Of a DNA stretch of 64,000 nucleotides, positions 1 through 8,765 are shown piece after piece (position 1 is the first letter of the stretch; every line of letters begins with the position of its first letter). The stretch is from Bacillus sp. N1-1 (lineage in GTDB: Bacteria > Bacillota > Bacilli > Bacillales > Guptibacillaceae). The stretch spans positions 4,433,341 to 4,497,340 of the forward strand of contig NZ_CP046564.1 of NCBI RefSeq assembly GCF_009818105.1, in the 5' to 3' direction. Position numbers and translations under genes: made by a program. Below the pieces are notes generated by a model. It saw only the letters and a program-made list of their open reading frames with translations. It searched no databases and was not told the DNA's origin.

Positions 1-475
1 TGCTAAAGTCGCTACCGTACATAAACTCTGCTGCTAACTGTTTGGGAATTTGGTCAACTGTGCTGGCAGAGTATTGATTACGGCTTCCAAGTGCACGAAG
101 AAACAGAGGCAAATAGAGCATGCCTGATAGGTTGTGCACATTTGGATTTCCAAGATAGACGCCTACAGCATCCCGTCCGTGCTTTTCAATCACACCCCGA
201 AGGCCTTTCCTTACTTCCTTAAAAGCTTCTTCATAGCTCACTGTAAACCATTCCGCCCCTTTTCGAATCATCGGCTCTCTTATCCGGTCTGGATCGTGAT
301 GCAATTCCTTTAAACTAAACCCTTTTGGACATAAATACCCTTTGCTAAAAGGATCTTGCTTATCTCCTTCAATATGCGTAACTTCTCCATTAACGGTGTG
401 GATTTCTAACCCACACGTCGCTTCGCAAAGTGGACAGGTACGGTAGTGAACGTTCTCCTTAGCCGAATCCATCAT
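1..475 (-). CDS. molybdopterin-dependent oxidoreductase, N-terminal part (runs off the window)
   Basis: Only the first ~158 codons are inside the window. The N-terminus carries a Cys cluster, CPLCEATCGL, followed about 30 residues later by YLCPKG, which is the [4Fe-4S]-binding N-terminal domain of the formate dehydrogenase / nitrate reductase superfamily of Mo-bisMGD enzymes. The following residues fit the start of the molybdopterin domain. Two adjacent ATG codons (475 and 472) both lie downstream of an AAGGAGG; I chose the first. The substrate cannot be told from this part. It is transcribed away from a TetR-type operator (502-519) and next to the alcohol/aldehyde dehydrogenase cluster, so a role in the same oxidative pathway is possible but is inference. 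Confidence 0.85.
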   Translation of the reverse strand, partial: MMDSAKENVHYRTCPLCEATCGLEIHTVNGEVTHIEGDKQDPFSKGYLCPKGFSLKELHHDPDRIREPMIRKGAEWFTVSYEEAFKEVRKGLRGVIEKHGRDAVGVYLGNPNVHNLSGMLYLPLFLRALGSRNQYSASTVDQIPKQLAAEFMYGSDFS

Positions 476-501
476 TGAAACCTCCTTCATTTGATTTAAA
501 T

Positions 502-519
502 ATACCAACTGGTCAGTAT
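502..519. promoter_or_regulatory. candidate TetR-family operator
   Basis: ATACCAACTGGTCAGTAT is an imperfect palindrome: ATAC/GTAT outer arms and AC/GT inner arms, with 6 of 9 positions paired. It resembles the ATACYGACYRGTYGGTAT-like sites of many TetR repressors of acyl-CoA and catabolic genes. It sits 27 bp upstream of the molybdopterin oxidoreductase start. No TetR gene is in the window, so the cognate regulator is unknown. Confidence 0.4.
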
Positions 520-577
520 TTTAAGTTTACTGAAAATTCCATCATTATTCAAGGGAAAGAAAAAGCCTGATCAGACG

Positions 578-1273
578 CTATAGAATCCATTTTTTTCGTA
601 GTGCATTTGCAACAGCTTCTGCGCGATGGTTTGCATTTACCTTTCGAATTGCTGAACTCATATAATCTCGAGCTGTAAAATCACTTATATTAAGATGCTG
701 AGCCATTTCTTTCGTACTATAACCATCAGCAGCATACTGAAGCACTTCGGTTTCACGTTTACTTAAAGGACTAGGGGTTGGTGGAGTTGTTGGGAGCAAG
801 TAAGCGAGTGCGTGTTGAAAATACATCATCACTTCTTCAATAAGACCTTGATGAATCGTCACTCCTTCTTCTCTCTCGTCAAGAAGGACGCAACCAATTG
901 CAATACGTTCAATGCTCAGAGGAATAATTAAGACAGATGTTAAATCGTACGCTTCGATGTATTCTTCGGGGAAAAGCTGGTGATGCTGGTCCATCATTAA
1001 AAAAGCCGGTTTGTCCATAAGAAGGGCACGTTGAATGGGTGGTATCCGCCTTACGTCTTCACGAATAGCATTCATAGAGAAGACGCCATGGCGATCCACG
1101 CGAAGGATTCCTTCTCCTATACTAGTAAAGTAGGAAAAAGTGAACATGCTCGCACGCATGAATGGAAAATGAGCAAGGCACTGCTGAATCATGACTTCAC
1201 AACGGTGGATTGGATCTTTGATCGAAAGCATTCGATGAAAAGAGCGCATCCACGCTTCCTCATGCATCGACAT
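578..1273 (-). CDS. LuxR-family transcriptional regulator with GAF-like sensor region
   Basis: This is a 231-residue protein. The last ~67 residues form a LuxR-type HTH: LSKRETEVLQYAADGYSTKE, a recognition helix near DFTARDYMSSAIRKV, then an AVANAL segment. The N-terminal ~160 residues look like a small-molecule-sensing GAF-type fold, but no ligand residues can be assigned. There is no receiver Asp pattern, so it is not an obvious two-component regulator. ATG at 1273 has GGGGGG four bases upstream. It is divergent from the R2lox-ALDH-ADH operon with about 130 bp between the starts, which is the classical position of a local regulator; control of that operon is inferred. Confidence 0.8.
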   Translation of the reverse strand: MSMHEEAWMRSFHRMLSIKDPIHRCEVMIQQCLAHFPFMRASMFTFSYFTSIGEGILRVDRHGVFSMNAIREDVRRIPPIQRALLMDKPAFLMMDQHHQLFPEEYIEAYDLTSVLIIPLSIERIAIGCVLLDEREEGVTIHQGLIEEVMMYFQHALAYLLPTTPPTPSPLSKRETEVLQYAADGYSTKEMAQHLNISDFTARDYMSSAIRKVNANHRAEAVANALRKKWIL

Positions 1274-1404
1274 AATTCCCCCCTATCTTTTCAGGAATAT
1301 AACCTTTGGACATTATTCGTTACACTAGGTATGTAAGCGCTTTCTATTATCGCTCTTTTATTATAGAAGGTGCTCATTGAAATCGCAAGGAAAGGCGGTC
1401 TATT

Positions 1405-2295
1405 ATGCGAAAGGAAATGATCACAACGAGTGTGCGTGGACTTAACGAAGATTCACTACCATTTCGCCTCTATCAAAAAGCTAAGAAATTTGGCGGATGG
1501 GACCCAAGGGAGATCGATTTTACTCAAGATGTGAAAGACTGGCAGTTTCTTACCGGTGATCAGCAGGAAGAAATTCTAAGACTCGTATCTCAATTTCAAG
1601 CTGGTGAAGAAGCCGTAACGCTTGATCTTCTTCCTTTAATCATGGTGATCGCAAAAGAAGGAAGATTGGAAGAAGAAATGTATTTAACAACCTTTCTGTA
1701 CGAAGAGGCCAAACATACGGAATTTTTTCGAGTTTTTCTAAATGAAATTGGTCAAACTGGAGACCTTTCACGTTTTCACTCTGACACCTATCGCACCATT
1801 TTTTACTCGCTCTTGCCGGATGCGATGGAGAAGCTACAGTACGATCATTCACCTGAAGCATTAGCCGAAGCATCTACCGTCTACAACATGTTTGTGGAAG
1901 GTGTTCTTGCTGAAACCGGCTATTTCTCTTTCTATGAATCTCTTGCAAAAGCAAATGTGATGCCAGGGTTAATGAAAGGCATCGGTTTACTTAAAAGAGA
2001 TGAATCGCGTCATATCGGATACGGAACATTTTTGCTACAGCGACTGATCGCCGAGCATCCCCACCTCTTTGATCTTGTTCAGAACAAAATGAATCAACTC
2101 GCTCCTCTTGCAGCAGAGCTAACACAAGAAGGGATCAGAGGAAGAACACATAGTGCATTCGGAAATACGCTTGATGCGACTATGGCTTTTTCGATGAAAC
2201 AACTCTCCGTTCGTATGGATATTCTTGCACGCGCAAAAGGAAAAAGTATGAAAGAGATTTATCGCACGACTGAATCAGATGTTGGCGTTCTTTAA
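1405..2295 (+). CDS. R2-like ligand-binding oxidase (Mn/Fe R2lox)
   Basis: The 296-residue protein is homologous to ribonucleotide reductase R2 but belongs to the R2lox group. From remembered comparison with the Geobacillus R2lox, all six metal ligands are present: Glu68 (AGEEAVTLD), Glu101 and His104 (EEAKH), Glu165 (VEGVLAE), and Glu200 and His203 (DESRH). The residues forming the Val-Tyr ether cross-link are also present, as Val71 and Tyr160. R2lox proteins bind a Mn/Fe centre and a fatty-acid-like ligand and carry out two-electron oxidations; the physiological substrate is unknown. ATG 1405 follows AAAGGCGG. It is the first gene of an operon with an aldehyde dehydrogenase and an iron alcohol dehydrogenase, pointing to an oxygen-activating first step feeding alcohol and aldehyde oxidation (inference). 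Annotation pipelines may call it ribonucleotide reductase beta. Confidence 0.88.
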   Translation: MRKEMITTSVRGLNEDSLPFRLYQKAKKFGGWDPREIDFTQDVKDWQFLTGDQQEEILRLVSQFQAGEEAVTLDLLPLIMVIAKEGRLEEEMYLTTFLYEEAKHTEFFRVFLNEIGQTGDLSRFHSDTYRTIFYSLLPDAMEKLQYDHSPEALAEASTVYNMFVEGVLAETGYFSFYESLAKANVMPGLMKGIGLLKRDESRHIGYGTFLLQRLIAEHPHLFDLVQNKMNQLAPLAAELTQEGIRGRTHSAFGNTLDATMAFSMKQLSVRMDILARAKGKSMKEIYRTTESDVGVL

Positions 2296-2314
2296 TGTAA
2301 AGGAGGAAAAAAAG

Positions 2315-3844
2315 ATGTCAGTTAACGTAGAAATCAAATCATTTCCCCTCTTCATCAATGGCGAATGGACTCCCTCGAGAGGAGGGACGCTGTTTGACGT
2401 AACGAATCCTGCAACAGGCGATGTGATTGCGAAAGTAACAGGCGGTACAGCTGAAGATGTTGATCGAGCTGTTGAAGCCGCTACTCACGCTTTTGAAAAG
2501 GAAGAATGGCGGGAGTTGCCCCCGAAAGAGCGGTCCAAATTATTGTATACGATCGCTCAGAAAATCATGGAAAACGGAGAAGAGCTTGTCGCGTTAGAAG
2601 CACTTTCATCAGGCGGCACAGTAAGAAGGCTTGCATCAAATGACATTATTCAAATGGTCGACCTTTTCCAAACGCTCGGCAAATTCGTGCTCGATTATAC
2701 GTATTCAGAAACCCTTCCCTCTCCACCGTTTCCTGGCCCTGCCCATAACTTTATTTGGCGCGAACCAATTGGTGTATGTGCGGCCATTACGCCATGGAAC
2801 ATGCCGATGCTGATTGCAACGTGGAAGATCGCTCCAGCACTTGCGATGGGAAACACCATTGTCATTAAGCCTGCAAGCTACACGCCGCTTACTACGCTTC
2901 GCCTTGCTGAGATCATCTCAGAAGTCGTCCCTAAAGGCGTTATTAATGTTGTAACTGGAAGCGGAAAAAACGTTGGTGAACCTCTCGCAACTCATCCTAA
3001 AGTCGACAAAATCGCATTCACTGGGTCCACAGAAGTAGGGCGCCACATTATGAGCCTCGCTTCTAGCACGGTTAAAAACACGACACTCGAACTTGGTGGG
3101 AAATCACCTTCCATTATTCTTGAAGATGCTGACCTTTCACTCGCTCTTCCCGGTAGCCTGTTCGGCGTTTTTCTTCACTCAGGTCAGCTATGTGAAAGCG
3201 GAACAAGATTGTTTGTCCCAGATAAATTATATGATCAAGTCATTGATGGTCTTAAAGAACTTTCAGAAAAGCTTGTGCTTGGTAATCCAATTGATCCAGC
3301 GACGGATATGGGACCCGTTGTTTCTGCCACACAAAAAGAAGCCATTTTATCGTATATTGAGAAAGGAAAGCAGGAAGGCGCTCGTCTCATCTGCGGTGGT
3401 CATGAGGTAAACGTGAAAGGCTGTGAGAAAGGACATTTTATCGCTCCGACGATTTTTGCTGATGTGACAAACGACATGACGATTGCTCGAGAAGAAATTT
3501 TCGGACCCGTACTATCCATCATTCGCTATAGTGACATAGACGATGCGATTCAGATGGCAAATGATTCAATTTATGGCCTAGCAGCGGGGGTTTGGACAAC
3601 TGATGTGAACAAAGCCTATAAAGTTGTTCGCAAACTGCGTGCAGGCGTTGTTTGGATTAATGACTGGCATATGCTAAGGAATGATGCGCCATTTGGAGGA
3701 TACAAGCAAAGCGGGATTGGTAGAGAAATGGGCAAGCATTGCCTTGATGCGTATACGCAGGTAAAACATGTGCATACCTCTATGGTTCCAGAAGTTGAGC
3801 GGAGATCGTGGTACAGTCTTCTCTTTTCAAATCAATCTAAATAA
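2315..3844 (+). CDS. NAD(P)-dependent aldehyde dehydrogenase
   Basis: Aldehyde dehydrogenase superfamily, 509 residues from ATG 2315, which follows AGGAGG. An in-frame start at 2279 would overlap the previous gene and has no SD. Visible hallmarks are PWNMPMLIATWKIAPALAMG (substrate and cofactor channel), the general base Glu259 in LELGGKSP, the catalytic Cys293 in GQLCESG, and EIFGPVL. It oxidises an aldehyde to the acid with NAD(P)+. It lies 19 bp after the R2lox gene and 15 bp before the alcohol dehydrogenase, so it very probably acts on the product of the latter. The exact substrate is not determinable; the family includes betaine-aldehyde and long-chain aldehyde enzymes. Confidence 0.93.
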   Translation: MSVNVEIKSFPLFINGEWTPSRGGTLFDVTNPATGDVIAKVTGGTAEDVDRAVEAATHAFEKEEWRELPPKERSKLLYTIAQKIMENGEELVALEALSSGGTVRRLASNDIIQMVDLFQTLGKFVLDYTYSETLPSPPFPGPAHNFIWREPIGVCAAITPWNMPMLIATWKIAPALAMGNTIVIKPASYTPLTTLRLAEIISEVVPKGVINVVTGSGKNVGEPLATHPKVDKIAFTGSTEVGRHIMSLASSTVKNTTLELGGKSPSIILEDADLSLALPGSLFGVFLHSGQLCESGTRLFVPDKLYDQVIDGLKELSEKLVLGNPIDPATDMGPVVSATQKEAILSYIEKGKQEGARLICGGHEVNVKGCEKGHFIAPTIFADVTNDMTIAREEIFGPVLSIIRYSDIDDAIQMANDSIYGLAAGVWTTDVNKAYKVVRKLRAGVVWINDWHMLRNDAPFGGYKQSGIGREMGKHCLDAYTQVKHVHTSMVPEVERRSWYSLLFSNQSK

Positions 3845-3859
3845 AGGAGGGCGAAACGT

Positions 3860-5074
3860 ATGTCTTTAACCTATTCACAATATATGCTTCGAACCGCCAT
3901 TCATAGTGGTGCTGGCACTCGCGCACTCGTTCCAGACCTTTTCAGAGGACTTGAAGCGAAGCGAGTGGTTCTCTTCAGTGACCGTGGTCTTGAGCAGGCA
4001 GGAATTGTTGAAAAGATCAAAGAAATTTTTGAGCTAACACCACATGGGACAGGTCCAGAACTTGCAGGAGTTTATCTTGATATTCATCAGGATGCAGGTA
4101 GCAACGACGTGAATGCTGCGCTTAAATTTGCGAGAGAAGTAAGTGCAGATGGGCTTCTCGCCGTTGGTGGCGGAAGCGTAATGGACACCGTAAAAGGAGT
4201 TAAGTTTGCACTGCATCACGGCTTAACAGATATTAAAGAGGCGATTCCAGGCGGCCTGCTTTATTTATCATGGCCAGAAGCGACCTACATGCCCATTCCC
4301 CATATTTCCATTCCGACCACAGCTGGGACAGGATCCGAAGTATCGCCCATTGCCGTGATCTATAACGAAGAAATAAAGATGAAGACAAATATCATTCATC
4401 CGTTCATTAATGCGGACATGGCCATTTTAGATCCCGAACTAACAACCGGTTTACCGGCTAAAATCACTGCATTTACTGGATTCGATGCGTTAACTCATGC
4501 AATTGAAGCGCTGGCCTCACCAACAGCTACTGCTCTAACAGATGCGTATGCACTGCAGTCGATACGCCTCATTGAATCCCATCTTCCCACCGCAGTGAAA
4601 CATGGAGAAAATCTTCACGCGCGCATGGAAATGTTGCAGGCGAGCATGATGGGAATTACGGCATTTAGCTTTGCCCTTAACGCTATTCCAGTGCACAATT
4701 TCGCACATGCATACGGTGCCCTATTTCGTATTCCGCATGGACTTGCCAATGCTGTTTTCTTACCCGTTGTGATGGAAGTACTTCCAGATCTTTACCTTCC
4801 AAAAATGAAAGAGCTTGCTGAAGCTCTGCATTTAGAGACATCTGGGAAAGAGAAACAGACGCTATTAACAGCAGTAATTGAAAAAATCCGAAACATGCAG
4901 CAGGACATTGGACTCCCTGCTAATTTTAAGGACTATTCAATCCCCCCTGAAGCATTAGAGGCAACTGTTGCCGCCGTTAAAATGGATCCAGCCGCTCTCA
5001 ACTATCCGCTTCCTCCAGAATTGATTAAAGCAGTTGGAGAACGAGTCATTCATGCTAAAAAAGTATCAGTATAA
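3860..5074 (+). CDS. iron-containing alcohol dehydrogenase
   Basis: Group III (Fe-dependent) alcohol dehydrogenase, 404 residues. Motifs seen are the NAD-binding GGGSVMDTVKGVK, the family signature IPTTAGTGSEVSPIAV, FTGFDALTHAIEA with a metal-ligand His, and the HNFAHAYGA...PHGLANAVFLP segment carrying further metal-binding His residues. It interconverts an alcohol and an aldehyde with NAD(P)(H). An AAAGGAGG precedes the ATG. It is the last gene of the R2lox-ALDH-ADH operon, which ends in a strong terminator at 5077-5113. Substrate preference is unknown. Confidence 0.93.
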   Translation: MSLTYSQYMLRTAIHSGAGTRALVPDLFRGLEAKRVVLFSDRGLEQAGIVEKIKEIFELTPHGTGPELAGVYLDIHQDAGSNDVNAALKFAREVSADGLLAVGGGSVMDTVKGVKFALHHGLTDIKEAIPGGLLYLSWPEATYMPIPHISIPTTAGTGSEVSPIAVIYNEEIKMKTNIIHPFINADMAILDPELTTGLPAKITAFTGFDALTHAIEALASPTATALTDAYALQSIRLIESHLPTAVKHGENLHARMEMLQASMMGITAFSFALNAIPVHNFAHAYGALFRIPHGLANAVFLPVVMEVLPDLYLPKMKELAEALHLETSGKEKQTLLTAVIEKIRNMQQDIGLPANFKDYSIPPEALEATVAAVKMDPAALNYPLPPELIKAVGERVIHAKKVSV

Positions 5075-5076
5075 GC

Positions 5077-5113
5077 AAAAGCACCGTGAAGGTTTCCCTC
5101 ACGGTGCTTTTTT
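5077..5113. terminator. bidirectional rho-independent terminator
   Basis: AAAGCACCGTGA / TCACGGTGCTTT form a 12-bp stem with a 9-nt loop, followed by T6 on the plus strand and A-rich sequence on the other side. It lies between the convergent ADH operon and the SDR gene. Confidence 0.85.
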
Positions 5114-5729
5114 AGTAAGCAAGCCCAATTGATTCTCGAATATAAAGATGATTGCTTACCGTTTGAAGCAAAAAAGCAGCCACGTCTTCTCGTGATATTC
5201 GGCGTCCGCCTTTTGGTACCCCAGTTCGCGCCTTTCGGTATTCCCCGGTCAGTTCATCATTCGTCAATCCCATTGGACGAGCTATTGTCCACTCTACTTC
5301 ACTTGCACTAAGTAGATCAGCAGCTCTTCCGTGATCAGCCAAAACGTTTTGCAACAGCTTACCTGCAATGAACCCTGTTACACCCGGAATTTCTTTGTTA
5401 ATTCCTGCGGAAGCCATATACACAATGCGATTCACACCATGAATACTCATCGCATCGAGAATATTCGCGGTCATCGTCGAAAGTTCCGTTGTTTTTCCAA
5501 GTCCACTTGCCCCAAGGCAAGAAACAACCGCGTCGACATCAGAAGACATGGCCTGCTTCACATCAGCCGATTGCATTGCATCGCCAATTTCAACTAGCAA
5601 ATTCTTATGAGAAGTTTCAAGCTTTGAAGGTGTTCGAACAAATGCTGTTACGGTATGCCCTGCCGCAATCGCCTGCCTGATAAATGCATTCCCAGTACCG
5701 CCAGTCGCTCCGAATACAAGTAGCTTCAT
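5112..5729 (-). CDS. atypical SDR / NAD(P)H-binding protein (NmrA/YwnB-like)
   Basis: A 205-residue Rossmann-fold protein. The N-terminus MKLLVFGATGGTGNAF has the GxTGGTG dinucleotide-binding motif at residues 7-13, followed by a DAVVSCLGASG loop and an ASAGI segment. There is no classical YxxxK pair, as in atypical extended SDRs that act as NAD(P)H sensors or flavin/quinone-type reductases. I start it at ATG 5729, preceded by GAGAGG; a GTG eight codons upstream overlaps that SD. It is a monocistronic unit convergent with the alcohol dehydrogenase. Precise activity unknown. Confidence 0.8.
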   Translation of the reverse strand: MKLLVFGATGGTGNAFIRQAIAAGHTVTAFVRTPSKLETSHKNLLVEIGDAMQSADVKQAMSSDVDAVVSCLGASGLGKTTELSTMTANILDAMSIHGVNRIVYMASAGINKEIPGVTGFIAGKLLQNVLADHGRAADLLSASEVEWTIARPMGLTNDELTGEYRKARTGVPKGGRRISREDVAAFLLQTVSNHLYIRESIGLAY

Positions 5730-5801
5730 TGTATTGACCTCTCCCCTTCTCACGCGTTATATCTCTTTCATCCCTTTTTGTAAGGAATGTGAAACACCGT
5801 G

Positions 5802-6998
5802 CTACTTTACTTTTTTAATGAAAACGACTTTGAGATAATTCCCTTCTCTAAACTCTTTAATCGTTCGAAAATCTTCGGGAAGGGTAAATTCTTCTAGAAG
5901 CTGGTAACGACCATTCGTTTCTTTAAAGGCTTGATCAACGAATCCTTTAAATTTTTTCATATCGTAACCGCTATAGTTCGTTGAAGCGACGATTATCCCA
6001 TTATCTTCTGTAATGGAAATCGCATCTTTTAAAAGATCTTTATAGTCTTTTGCTGCGCTAAACGTATGTTTCTTAGAACGCGCAAAACTTGGAGGATCAA
6101 GAATCACCATATCGAACGATAAATTCTTTTTCACAGCATATTTAAAGTACTTAAAAACATCCATAACAAGGATGTTCTGTTCTTCATAATCAATTCCATT
6201 CACGCTGAATTGCTCGATTGTTTTATTTAAGCTTCGATTGGCAAGGTCAACGCTTGTCGTGTGAACTGCTCCACCTTCAACAGCAAAAACGGAGAAAGCA
6301 CCCGTATAAGAGAACGTATTTAGCACCGTTTTTCCTTTCGCATATTTATCTCGAATTAATTTACGAACCGGACGCTGATCAAGAAAAACGCCTACCATTG
6401 CTCCTTCATTGAGATACACGGCAAAGTTCACACCGTTTTCTTTTACAATCAGTGGAAACTCCCCGCGTTCACCTGCGACAAAATCATCATCTTCCACATA
6501 CTGCCCCTTGGCATCAAATCGCTTCTTCTCATAAATTCCTTTAAATTCAACAAGCTGCTTTAACGCCCCAATCACAGCGTGTTTAAACGAATAAACGCCT
6601 TCACTGTACCAATTAATGAGGTAATACCCAGCAAAATAATCAATGGTCAATCCCCCCAGACCATCTCCTTCGCCATTCACAATGCGAAAAGCAGTGGTCA
6701 TCGGATCGTTAAAAAAGGATTCGCGGTTGTGAAGCGCTGTTTGAATTTTTCTAACAAAAAAATTTAGATCGATTGCTTCGTTTTCGTTTTGTGATAGCAC
6801 CCAGCCAAAACCTTTGTTTTGTCGTCCATAATAGCCTTTTGCAAGAAATCGGCCCTTATCATCTTCTAGCCTAAGAATGACCCCTTCTTCTTTTAGGCTG
6901 TCTGCATTCACGATCGCTTCTTTAAAAATAAGGGGATACCCTTTTTCAAATTTTTTCTGATGCTTTGCTTGCACCTGCACGCTTCGTTCGTTCCTCAT
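5802..6998 (-). CDS. class I SAM-dependent rRNA methyltransferase (RlmI/YwbD-like)
   Basis: 398 residues. The N-terminal ~75 residues (KKFEKGYPLIFKEAI, with KGRFLAKGYYGRQ) match a PUA RNA-binding domain. The middle and C-terminal parts are a Rossmann methyltransferase with motif I VLNTFSYTGAFSVFA, motif II VDLANRSLNKTIEQF and a catalytic DPPSFARSKK motif. This layout is that of the RlmI family, which makes m5C in 23S rRNA in E. coli; the Bacillus homologue is YwbD. The specific rRNA position here is not known. No operon partner. Confidence 0.88.
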   Translation of the reverse strand: MRNERSVQVQAKHQKKFEKGYPLIFKEAIVNADSLKEEGVILRLEDDKGRFLAKGYYGRQNKGFGWVLSQNENEAIDLNFFVRKIQTALHNRESFFNDPMTTAFRIVNGEGDGLGGLTIDYFAGYYLINWYSEGVYSFKHAVIGALKQLVEFKGIYEKKRFDAKGQYVEDDDFVAGERGEFPLIVKENGVNFAVYLNEGAMVGVFLDQRPVRKLIRDKYAKGKTVLNTFSYTGAFSVFAVEGGAVHTTSVDLANRSLNKTIEQFSVNGIDYEEQNILVMDVFKYFKYAVKKNLSFDMVILDPPSFARSKKHTFSAAKDYKDLLKDAISITEDNGIIVASTNYSGYDMKKFKGFVDQAFKETNGRYQLLEEFTLPEDFRTIKEFREGNYLKVVFIKKVK

Positions 6999-7136
6999 CG
7001 TGTCATCCTAACTTTTCATGTTTTTTAATCTGCTTGCATTATATCACGTATTCTTTCTCCTCCATAAGTCAGTATCCTCAGGTGGATAAATCAATAGATC
7101 GGTTCAAAAACTAAGAGTGAAAGGTGGTGAACCATC

Positions 7137-7265
7137 GTGAAAACGAAATCAGGAACAGATATTGAGGAAGTAAAACGCCTTAACGCAAATTCCGGTCTCA
7201 GCTATAATCAAGTCAAAGAACAGTTAGCTAAAAAAATGATGAAGAAAAACAATGAGCTTCATTGA
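7137..7265 (+). CDS. small protein resembling gamma-type small acid-soluble spore proteins
   Basis: A 42-residue gene starting at GTG 7137 with an AAAGGTGGTGA Shine-Dalgarno seven bases upstream. The sequence contains SGTDIEEVKRLNANSGLSYN followed by a Lys-rich amphipathic tail (VKEQLAKKMMKK). The TDxxEVKxxNxxS pattern recalls the repeat of gamma-type SASP, but only one copy is present. It is flanked by an rRNA methyltransferase and an MFS transporter with no operon link. Coding status is supported by the SD and the clean reading frame; function is tentative. Confidence 0.6.
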   Translation: MKTKSGTDIEEVKRLNANSGLSYNQVKEQLAKKMMKKNNELH

Positions 7266-7342
7266 AACCTTGAAATGAGACGAATCACGTCTTTATCGTT
7301 TACAATAAGCTGGTGCTTTACTAACGCATCAGGAGGGTTTAA

Positions 7343-8671
7343 ATGAACGAAAAAACAACTTCAAGCTATTTCAAAACCATTCTTCTTTTAAGTGTGGCTG
7401 TCTGGCTTGTAGTCATGAATACAACTATGTTTAATGTAGCACTACCTAACGTATTAACTGAGTTTAATCTCTCCCCTGCTGATGGCGCCTGGATTGTATC
7501 AGGTTACTCGATCATCCTCGCGATTTTTACGATTACGTACACGCGCTTATCGGATTACCTTCCGATCAGACGGCTGTTAATTGCAGGGATTGTCATATTT
7601 GGAATAGGATCTGTTCTCGGTTTCTTCGCTACAACATTCCCTCTTCTTCTTGCTGCACGCCTTTTACAAGCAACAGGTGCAGCAGCCATTCCAGGACTAT
7701 CGATGGTATTCGCAGGAAGGTTTATTCCATTCGCAAGACGTGGAAGGGCGATGGCGATGATTGCATCTGCCTCATCGCTTGGTTTCGGTCTTGGTCCAGT
7801 TGTTGGCGGGATTGTGACGGAGTATCTTAATTGGAATTACTTATTTACAGTAACGTTATTTGTCGTTTTTCTTATTCCGATTCTCTTTCGTCGTCTTCCT
7901 GAAGAAGAAGTCCGAAAAGGAACCTTTGATATTGTAGGTGGAATCTTAACTGGAGCCACTGTCACAAGCTTCTTACTCTATATTTCAACATTTAACTGGT
8001 TATTTTTAGCGATTGGTATCATTGTAGGTGGACTGCTTTGGCTTCGAATCACTCGAACAAAGGCTCCTTTTATTCAGCCTTCTCTTTTCAAAAACAAAGG
8101 ATATCGAAAGCTTCTGTATATGAGCTATCTTGGCTTCACGACACACTTTGCCATCTTATTGCTAATGCCGCTCATGCTTCAGAACGTTTACGAGAAGGGT
8201 CCATCTGTTGTTGGGTATATTATCTTCCCTGGCGCTATGCTTTCTGCTGTTGCTGCCATCTATGTTGGCAGACTGCTCGATCGCTATGGGAACATGAAAG
8301 TTATTTACCTTGCTCATGGACTGCTCCTCATTTCAACCGTGCTTTTCTATTTCCTTTCTCCACTTAATGAGTACATGATTATGGTTGGCTATATGTTCAC
8401 AAGCTTCGGTTTCTCTAGTCTTTCTTCAAGTACGACAAATGAAGTATCACGCATTCTTCCTTCCGAAGAAATCGCGACTGGAATTGGTATGAAACAACTC
8501 ACTCAATTCGTCGGCAGCGCGTCCGGATCTGTAGCCGGAGGAATACTATTAGAGCTAAACGGATTAACCTACAGCACACAATCCTTTCAGCTCACGTATG
8601 CCTTCTTGTTCATCTTAATGGCTCTATCAGCAGTGATTATGGTTGTTTATGCAAGAAAAGCGAAATCGTAA
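7343..8671 (+). CDS. MFS multidrug efflux transporter (DHA2-type)
   Basis: 442 residues, mostly hydrophobic, with about 12-14 predicted transmembrane helices. Helix 1 and its exit (NTTMFNVALPNVLTEFNLSP) and the loop after helix 2 (YTRLSDYLPIRRLLI) match drug:H+ antiporters. The motif-C-like GLGPVVGGIVTEYLNW, typical of exporters, is also present. ATG 7343 follows AGGAGGG. It stands alone and ends at the terminator at 8708-8740. Substrate unknown. Confidence 0.88.
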   Translation: MNEKTTSSYFKTILLLSVAVWLVVMNTTMFNVALPNVLTEFNLSPADGAWIVSGYSIILAIFTITYTRLSDYLPIRRLLIAGIVIFGIGSVLGFFATTFPLLLAARLLQATGAAAIPGLSMVFAGRFIPFARRGRAMAMIASASSLGFGLGPVVGGIVTEYLNWNYLFTVTLFVVFLIPILFRRLPEEEVRKGTFDIVGGILTGATVTSFLLYISTFNWLFLAIGIIVGGLLWLRITRTKAPFIQPSLFKNKGYRKLLYMSYLGFTTHFAILLLMPLMLQNVYEKGPSVVGYIIFPGAMLSAVAAIYVGRLLDRYGNMKVIYLAHGLLLISTVLFYFLSPLNEYMIMVGYMFTSFGFSSLSSSTTNEVSRILPSEEIATGIGMKQLTQFVGSASGSVAGGILLELNGLTYSTQSFQLTYAFLFILMALSAVIMVVYARKAKS

Positions 8672-8707
8672 ATTCGTGTTAAAACAGATAACAATATGAC
8701 CCACATG

Positions 8708-8740
8708 AAAACCCACCCTAAACGACTAGGGTGGGTTTTC
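8708..8740. terminator. bidirectional terminator
   Basis: AAAACCCACCCTA and TAGGGTGGGTTTT form a 13-bp stem around a 6-nt loop between the convergent MFS and ABC permease genes. Confidence 0.85.
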
Positions 8741-8765
8741 ATTCGACAAAAAGCGCGAGTGCCTG

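Noticed and set aside
1405-2295. Ribonucleotide reductase small subunit
   Set aside because: No large subunit nearby, and the sequence carries R2lox-specific features (Val71/Tyr160 cross-link pair, Glu as first metal ligand, R2lox spacing).
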